NCBI GenBank assembly: GCA_963662905.2
Contig: CAXXFD010000002.1
Location: 744,001-808,000, forward strand
Source: G963662905 sp963662905
GTDB taxonomy: Bacteria; Bacteroidota; Bacteroidia; Bacteroidales; WRLA01
DNA: 64,000 bases
Reading direction: 5' to 3'
The translations under genes were made by a program, and so were the position numbers. The number at the start of each line of letters is the position of its first letter. Position 1 is the stretch's first letter. Under the pieces are notes generated by a model. It had not been told where the DNA came from. It worked only from the letters and a program-made list of their open reading frames with translations, and searched no databases. Below are positions 60,301 to 64,000 of the stretch, piece by piece.

Positions 60301-63300
60301 ACCGTCGAGTAATAAGGTATATTCAACTCCGGTTTCGGAGCCATCGAGGCCGATTTCCACGCCTGCGCCGCCTGCACAATAACTTCCTCCTCCTGTAACT
60401 GTAAATGCTGTTGGATTATTGTCAATGCTGATGGCGACTGTTCCCGTCATCTCTGAAGAACAGTAAGTTGCTGTATTCAATGCTGAAACCGTATAATCTC
60501 CTGCTGCGGTTTGATCGCCAAAGCTGATGGCTGTTCCTGTGCCGCTTACGATTATGGATGTTGGCGAGCCGTCGAGCAATAATGTGTATTCTACTCCAGT
60601 TTCCGAACCATCGAGGCCGATTTCTACGCCTGTGCCGCCTGCACAATAGCTTCCGCCGCCTGTGACATTGAAAGCTGTTGGATTATTGTCAATGCTGATA
60701 GCTACCGTTCCGGTCATTTCTGAGGAACAGGATGTTGCGGTATTCAATGCAGAAACCGTATAATCGCCGGCTGCAGTCTGATCGCCAAAACTGATGGCGG
60801 TTCCTGTTCCGCTTACGATAGTGGAAGTTGGAGAACCGTCAAGTAATAAGGTATATTCAACTCCGGTTTCGGAACCGTCGAGGCCGATTTCCACGCCTGT
60901 GCCGCCTGCGCAATAACTTCCGCCACCTGTGACGTTAAAGGCTGCTGGATTATCGTCGATGCTGATAGCTACCGTTCCGGTCATCTCTGCAGAACAAGAA
61001 GTTGCAGTGTTCAATGCAGAAACCGTATAATCGCCTGCTGCGGTCTGGTCGCCAAAGCTGATGGCGGTTCCTGTTCCGCTTACGATGGTGGAAGTTGGTG
61101 TTCCATCAAGTACTAATGTGTATTCCACTCCGGTTTCGGAGCCGTCCAGGCCGATTTCCACGCCTGCGCCGCCTGCACAATAACTTCCTCCTCCTGTAAC
61201 TGTAAATGCTGTTGGATTATCGTCAATGCTGATGGCGACTGTTCCCGTCATCTCTGAAGAACAGTAAGTTGCGGTATTCAATGCTGAAACCGTATAATCG
61301 CCCGCAGCGGTTTGATCGCCAAAACTGATGGCGGTTCCTGTTCCGCTTACGATAGTGGAAGTTGGAGAACCGTCGAGTAATAAGGTATATTCAACTCCGG
61401 TTTCGGAGCCATCGAGACCAATTTCCACACCAGTACCGCCTGCGCAATAACTTCCGCCTCCTGTAACTGTAAATGCTGTTGGATTATCGTCAATGCTGAT
61501 GGCGACTGTTCCCGTCATTTCTAAAGAACAGGATGTTGCGGTATTCAATGCAGAAACCGTATAATCGCCGGCTGCGGTCTGGTCGCCAAAGCTGATGGCG
61601 GTTCCTGTTCCGCTTACGATGGTGGAAGTTGGCGAGCCATCAAGTACTAATGTGTATTCCACTCCGGTTTCGGAGCCATCGAGACCAATTTCCACACCAG
61701 TACCGCCTGCGCAATAACTTCCGCCTCCTGTAACTGTAAATGCTGTTGGATTATCGTCAATGCTGATGGCGACTGTTCCCGTCATTTCTAAAGAACAGGA
61801 TGTTGCGGTATTCAATGCAGAAACCGTATAATCGCCGGCTGCAGTCTGATCGCCAAAGCTGATGGCGGTTCCTGTGCCGCTGACAATTATGGAAGTTGGT
61901 GAACCATCAAGTAATAAGGTATATTCAACTCCGGTTTCGGAGCCGTCGAGGCCAATTTCCACGCCCGTACCACCAGCGCAATAGCTTCCGCCGCCTGTGA
62001 CATTGAAAGCGGTTGGATTATCGTCAATGCTGATCGCCACTGTTCCGGACATCTCTGCAGAACAGGAAGTTGCGGTATTCAATGCTGAAACCGTATAATC
62101 GCCTGCTGCGGTCTGATCGCCAAAGCTGATGGCGGTTCCTGTTCCGCTTACGATGGTGGAAGTTGGCGAGCCGTCGAGCAATAATGTATATTCCACTCCG
62201 GTTTCGGAGCCGTCGAGGCCGATTTCTACGCCTGTGCCGCCTGCACAATAGCTGCCGCCACCTGTGACATTGAAGGCTATTGGATTATCGTCAATGCTGA
62301 TCGCCACTGTTCCGGACATCTCTGCAGAACAGGAAGTTGCAGTGTTCAATGCAGAAACCGTATAATCGCCGGCTGTGGTCTGGTCGCCAAAGCTGATGAC
62401 CGTTCCTGTTCCACTCACGATGGTGGAAGTTGGCGAGCCGTCGAGCAATAATGTGTATTCCACTCCGGTTTCGGAGCCATCGAGGCCAATTTCAACGCCT
62501 GTGCCACCTGCGCAATAACTTCCGCCACCGGTTACATTGAAAGCAGTTGGATTGTCGTCGATGCTGATGGATTTTGTTCCGGTCATTTCGGATGTACAGG
62601 AGGTTGTGGTGTTTTCTGCCGTCACGGTATAATCGCCGGCTGCGGTCTGGTCACCAAAGCTGATGGCGGTTCCTGTTCCGCTTACGATGGTGGAAGTTGG
62701 TGTTCCATCAAGTACTAATGTGTATTCCACTCCGGTTTCGGAGCCGTCCAGGCCGATTTCCACGCCTGTGCCGCCTGCGCAATAGCTTCCGCCACCGGTT
62801 ACATTGAAAGCAGTTGGATTGTTGTCGATGCTGATGGCGACTGTTCCGGTCATTTCTGAGGTACAGCTTGTATTTGTATTTTCAGCAGAAACCGTATAAT
62901 CGCCGGCTGCAGTCTGATAGCCAAAACTGATGGCGGTTCCTGTTCCACTCACGATGGTGGAAGTTGGAGAACCATCAAGCAATAATGTGTATTCCACTCC
63001 GGTTTCCGAGCCGTCGAGGCCAATTTCCACACCTGTGCCGCCAGCGCAATAGCTTCCGCCTCCGGTGACATTATAAACTGTGGGCAGCCCATTAACAGTT
63101 AAGGAAACCTCATCACTAAATACTTCACCCGGACAATCGCAGGTAATTTTACAACGATACTGTGTTTCTGTAATATCAGAAGTTGCACCAATAATCCGCA
63201 AAGTATCTGAATTTACATTTTGGTAAACATCATCATTTTGCAGATCCTCCCAACCTTCCATGTTAACCTGCCATTGGTACGTCAGGTTTGCACCTTCAGC

Positions 63301-64000
63301 AACGAGTCCAAAAAGCGTATCACCATTTTCACAAACCTCAGCGTTTGAAGGCTGAGTTATTATATTGATCGCATCAGGCATCTCAAAACTAGCTTCCTCA
63401 GTAAAAGCAGATGCACTAAATCCCTGATCAATGCTTTGAACCCTCCAATAGTAAGTCCCTGCCGGCAAACAAGAAAAAGTTTTGGTCAAAGCCAGATCGT
63501 TTGAACCGTTGCCGGATATTTTCCGATGCCCATTGGCTATTGTGGCCAGGGGTGATTGCACTAAGTTTCCGCTTTCATCTTTAAGCATCAGGTTATAAGT
63601 CAGCGAAACTACAGGAGTTTCAGCATCATCGCCCGCACCCCAGCTTAATTCCACATCCGAACCAGTAATATTGGATGTTGGACTAACCGGAGCTGAAGGA
63701 GGAGTGTTTGCATTCTCAGAATCATTCAGATATAGCATTGAATAAGCATCATAATCATTGCCCATAACAAACATATCCGGTTTTCCGTCCTGATTGACAT
63801 CCGCAACCGAAACGGACGCCTGTGTCATATCTAATACGCCTGATTCTTCAAGGTCAAATCCGCTACCGCTATTAAGATACAGTGCCTGTGTAGGATATCC
63901 CGAAACAGCTTCCAGGCCAATAAGGAAAACATCCACCAATCCATCTGAGTTAAAATCAGAAAAACAAGCATCACCTTCACTGATATCAGGAAGTCCATCC
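54334..64000 (-). CDS. Giant T9SS surface adhesin, N-terminus outside window
   Basis: At least 3,221 residues; the frame is open to the window end, so the start is upstream. In order (N to C): FG-GAP/VCBS-like repeats (VADVNQDGKPDMFVMGND), a fibronectin III-like domain (VELSWGAGDDAETPVV), an Ig-like domain (TYQWQVNMEGW), twenty repeats of 89 aa (TGGGSYCAGGTGVEIGLDGS), three repeats of FTGLDAAYC / ITDNGDGTAWFDP type, six PKD domains (WMWDFGDGSTSTDQNP), two carboxypeptidase-regulatory-like domains (LQGRITTAEEVVNSG; KEGFYMFNFLPTGTFRIVV) and a T9SS sorting domain (VRPNPNKGNFALFF, final MVKMIVR). Each long repeat has two Cys. It is most likely a gliding or attachment filament of the cell surface. 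The terminator is at 54274-54311. Confidence 0.92.
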   Translation of the reverse strand, partial: DGLPDISEGDACFSDFNSDGLVDVFLIGLEAVSGYPTQALYLNSGSGFDLEESGVLDMTQASVSVADVNQDGKPDMFVMGNDYDAYSMLYLNDSENANTPPSAPVSPTSNITGSDVELSWGAGDDAETPVVSLTYNLMLKDESGNLVQSPLATIANGHRKISGNGSNDLALTKTFSCLPAGTYYWRVQSIDQGFSASAFTEEASFEMPDAINIITQPSNAEVCENGDTLFGLVAEGANLTYQWQVNMEGWEDLQNDDVYQNVNSDTLRIIGATSDITETQYRCKITCDCPGEVFSDEVSLTVNGLPTVYNVTGGGSYCAGGTGVEIGLDGSETGVEYTLLLDGSPTSTIVSGTGTAISFGYQTAAGDYTVSAENTNTSCTSEMTGTVAISIDNNPTAFNVTGGGSYCAGGTGVEIGLDGSETGVEYTLVLDGTPTSTIVSGTGTAISFGDQTAAGDYTVTAENTTTSCTSEMTGTKSISIDDNPTAFNVTGGGSYCAGGTGVEIGLDGSETGVEYTLLLDGSPTSTIVSGTGTVISFGDQTTAGDYTVSALNTATSCSAEMSGTVAISIDDNPIAFNVTGGGSYCAGGTGVEIGLDGSETGVEYTLLLDGSPTSTIVSGTGTAISFGDQTAAGDYTVSALNTATSCSAEMSGTVAISIDDNPTAFNVTGGGSYCAGGTGVEIGLDGSETGVEYTLLLDGSPTSIIVSGTGTAISFGDQTAAGDYTVSALNTATSCSLEMTGTVAISIDDNPTAFTVTGGGSYCAGGTGVEIGLDGSETGVEYTLVLDGSPTSTIVSGTGTAISFGDQTAAGDYTVSALNTATSCSLEMTGTVAISIDDNPTAFTVTGGGSYCAGGTGVEIGLDGSETGVEYTLLLDGSPTSTIVSGTGTAISFGDQTAAGDYTVSALNTATYCSSEMTGTVAISIDDNPTAFTVTGGGSYCAGGAGVEIGLDGSETGVEYTLVLDGTPTSTIVSGTGTAISFGDQTAAGDYTVSALNTATSCSAEMTGTVAISIDDNPAAFNVTGGGSYCAGGTGVEIGLDGSETGVEYTLLLDGSPTSTIVSGTGTAISFGDQTAAGDYTVSALNTATSCSSEMTGTVAISIDNNPTAFNVTGGGSYCAGGTGVEIGLDGSETGVEYTLLLDGSPTSIIVSGTGTAISFGDQTAAGDYTVSALNTATYCSSEMTGTVAISIDNNPTAFTVTGGGSYCAGGAGVEIGLDGSETGVEYTLLLDGSPTSTIVSGTGTAISFGDQTAAGDYTVSALNTATSCSSEMTGTVAISIDNNPTAFNVTGGGSYCAGGTGVEIGLDGSETGVEYTLLLDSSPTSIIVSGTGTAISFGDQTAAGDYTVSALNTATYCSSEMTGTVAISIDDNPAAFNVSGGGSYCAGGTGVEIGLDGSETGVEYTLLLDGSPTSNIVSGTGTAISFGDQTAAGDYTVSALNTATSCSSEMTGTVAISIDDNPTAFNVTGGGNYCAGGTGVEIGLDGSETGVEYTLLLDGSPTSTIVSGTGTVISFGDQTTAGDYTVSALNTATSCSAEMSGTVAISIDDNPIAFNVTGGGSYCAGGTGVEIGLDGSETGVEYTLLLDGSPTSTIVSGTGTAISFGDQTAAGDYTVSALNTATSCSAEMTGTVAISIDDNPTAFNVTGGGSYCAGGTGVEIGLDGSETGVEYTLVLDGSPTSTIVSGTGTAISFGDQTAAGDYTVSALNTATSCSSEMTGTVAISIDDNPTAFNVTGGGSYCAGGTGVEIGLDGSETGVEYTLLLDGSPTSTIVSGTGTAISFGDQTAAGDYTVSALNTATSCSSEMTGTVAISIDDNPTAFNVTGGGSYCAGGMGVEIGLDGSETGVEYTLLLDGSPTSTIVSGTGTAISFGDQTAAGDYTVSALNTATSCSSEMTGTVAISIDDNPTAFTVTGGGSYCAGGTGVEIGLDGSETGVEYTLLLDGSPTSTIVSGTGTAISFGDQTAAGDYTVSALNTATSCSSEMTGTVAISIDDNPTAFNVTGGGSYCAGGTGVEIGLDGSETGVEYTLLLDGSPTSTIVSGTGTVISFGDQTTAGDYTVSALNTATSCSSEMTGTVAVIIEPLPDVSFSGLANTYCSNDDPALLTGNQAPEGSFTGSGITDNGDGTAWFDPSVAGTGFHNIEYSYTSPTGCGNQQTSTTEVLEIPLVEFTGLDAAYCENASAVLLTGNQVPEGIFSGNGITDNGDGTAWFDPAVAGVGGPYSISYSYTNPDGCSDEDMQEVTVNALPIISFTGLDASNCQDNDDVLLSGSEAPEGSFTGDGITDNGDGTATLSFVALMPDVDYQIVYSYTDGNGCTGTDIQTWHLNAAPTADFSYDGACFNQEVEFTDLSLANAGNIVSWEWDFDDGNISTEQNPVHQFESGTGPGFDVQLTVVNNLGCSNTLMQHIVISDPPEAGFTYDVDPPCAGNEVLFTDNSIPGSGSITNWMWDLGDGNSTNGQSFTHIYENAGLYTVELIVLSNTGCSDTITQDVEIHALPDADFDFTNGCPDQMLDFTDLSSITQGSIASWEWDFGDGNTSADQNAQHAYTAPGNYNVALKVTSDQGCEHSVTKPLEIYTLPDADFSFGSACSGDDVTFTDQSTGGNYNLVSWMWDFGDGSTSTDQNPVHVFENPGQYDVTLTVSHEFGCSDTKLISVDVHPTPIAAFSWEGVCANHTFAFTDESDPAGGNLISWTWDFGDGTSSTEQNPQHNWPEAGSYDVRLTVSSEEACSSTILQTVNVGYVPQASFTFQGVCAGNPTVFTDMSSVQQGEISSWMWDFDDGITSGEQNPEHVFTNEGFFNVWLKVAASNSCIDSVQEVVQINLIPDLNLGNDTTVCPGGFYLDAGGSYSSYIWSTGANTPGILIEESGWYKLAVEDEFGCGATDSVYVSVLEELQLQGRITTAEEVVNSGFVYLYRYEENAASEKIDSTLIEYGGFYEFFGLNPCDRFIIMAEGDPMFYPDNYPTYYDDVAHWEEATIIDSTFASVDGVISDIDIQLMQYENMGQGSGYLQGFVFYSDGGGGFKGHEERGEPVKNTDISLEMLAEDQKSTDADVFHTTRRTKTDKEGFYMFNFLPTGTFRIVVEIPGLPLDSMYRLTITDTDSIFLDLNYYVDTTSGIYVTPDPSGVEDFVAQQLQLAVRPNPNKGNFALFFLEEQHQDVWVEEVQIMDMTGSIILHERLGKACRRQIADMHLHDVLPGLYLLNLQTDKGRMMVKMIVR
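57745..63085 (-). repeat. Twenty tandem in-gene repeats of 267 bp
   Basis: The unit encodes 89 residues (NPTAFNVTGGGSYCAGGTG to TGTVAISIDD). Twenty copies were counted from the protein. Copies are near-identical in DNA, and blocks recur at multiples of 267: 59341 and 62278 are 2,937 nt apart (11 units), 60137 and 60671 are 534 nt apart (2 units). This indicates repeated unequal crossover or gene conversion. Confidence 0.95.

Noticed and set aside
57745..63085. Arg/His-rich 74-75 residue frames repeated on the minus strand
   Set aside because: They recur with the 267-bp period and are out-of-frame shadows of the adhesin repeats.

Overview
The window looks like chromosomal DNA of a Bacteroidota (Bacteroidetes) bacterium. 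Six proteins end in type IX secretion (T9SS) sorting domains, there is a SusC/SusD outer-membrane pair with an ECF sigma/FecR switch, and several genes carry the Bacteroidota -33/-7 promoter (TTG, about 19-21 nt, TAnnTTTG). The gene neighbourhoods (mutL-rhomboid-rhomboid-EEP; gmhA-hddC-gmhB) also fit. Genus cannot be read from the sequence. No rRNA, tRNA or CRISPR array was found.

Layout. 1-8.6 kb is housekeeping: the guaA 3' end, a LysM/periplasmic-binding-fold protein, gcvT and a HAD phosphatase, then on the minus strand a small lipoprotein, a metallophosphoesterase lipoprotein, a UPF0126 membrane protein and a T9SS-exported subtilase. 8.8-9.0 kb holds a possible tiny transcription unit (45-codon ORF with promoter and terminator). 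9.1-24.9 kb is the most interesting block: two cyanophycinase-family (S51) enzymes, a YfcC-type transporter, an isoaspartyl dipeptidase, an ECF sigma/FecR pair, SusC/SusD, a PKD/YWTD lipoprotein, a T9SS cargo protein and an EamA transporter. Together they read as a Sus-like locus for a beta-aspartyl polymer such as cyanophycin: surface enzyme, outer-membrane import, periplasmic enzyme, inner-membrane uptake, cytoplasmic dipeptidase.

25-35 kb is a surface-protein island: two T9SS proteins with different N-termini and a shared C-terminal half, each followed by a near-identical leader with 19-bp tandem repeats and a 68-70 aa small secreted protein, then a beta-helix protein and a TPR histidine kinase/NarL regulator pair. 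35-40.5 kb is the mutL operon, in which the first rhomboid gene is frameshifted. 40.5-41.4 kb has no intact gene; it holds a hydrolase-like remnant and a 196-bp MITE-like palindrome. 41.4-48.6 kb has an acyltransferase, a TonB receptor, a lone receiver domain, GDP-heptose synthesis genes and a ClC channel. 48.8-54 kb has two zinc-ribbon proteins, an AAA_14/DUF4143 ATPase framed by 32-bp direct repeats, and a long KamA-family radical SAM protein. From 54.3 kb to the window end runs a giant T9SS adhesin (over 3,200 residues, 20 repeats of 89 aa, six PKD domains) whose start lies outside the window.
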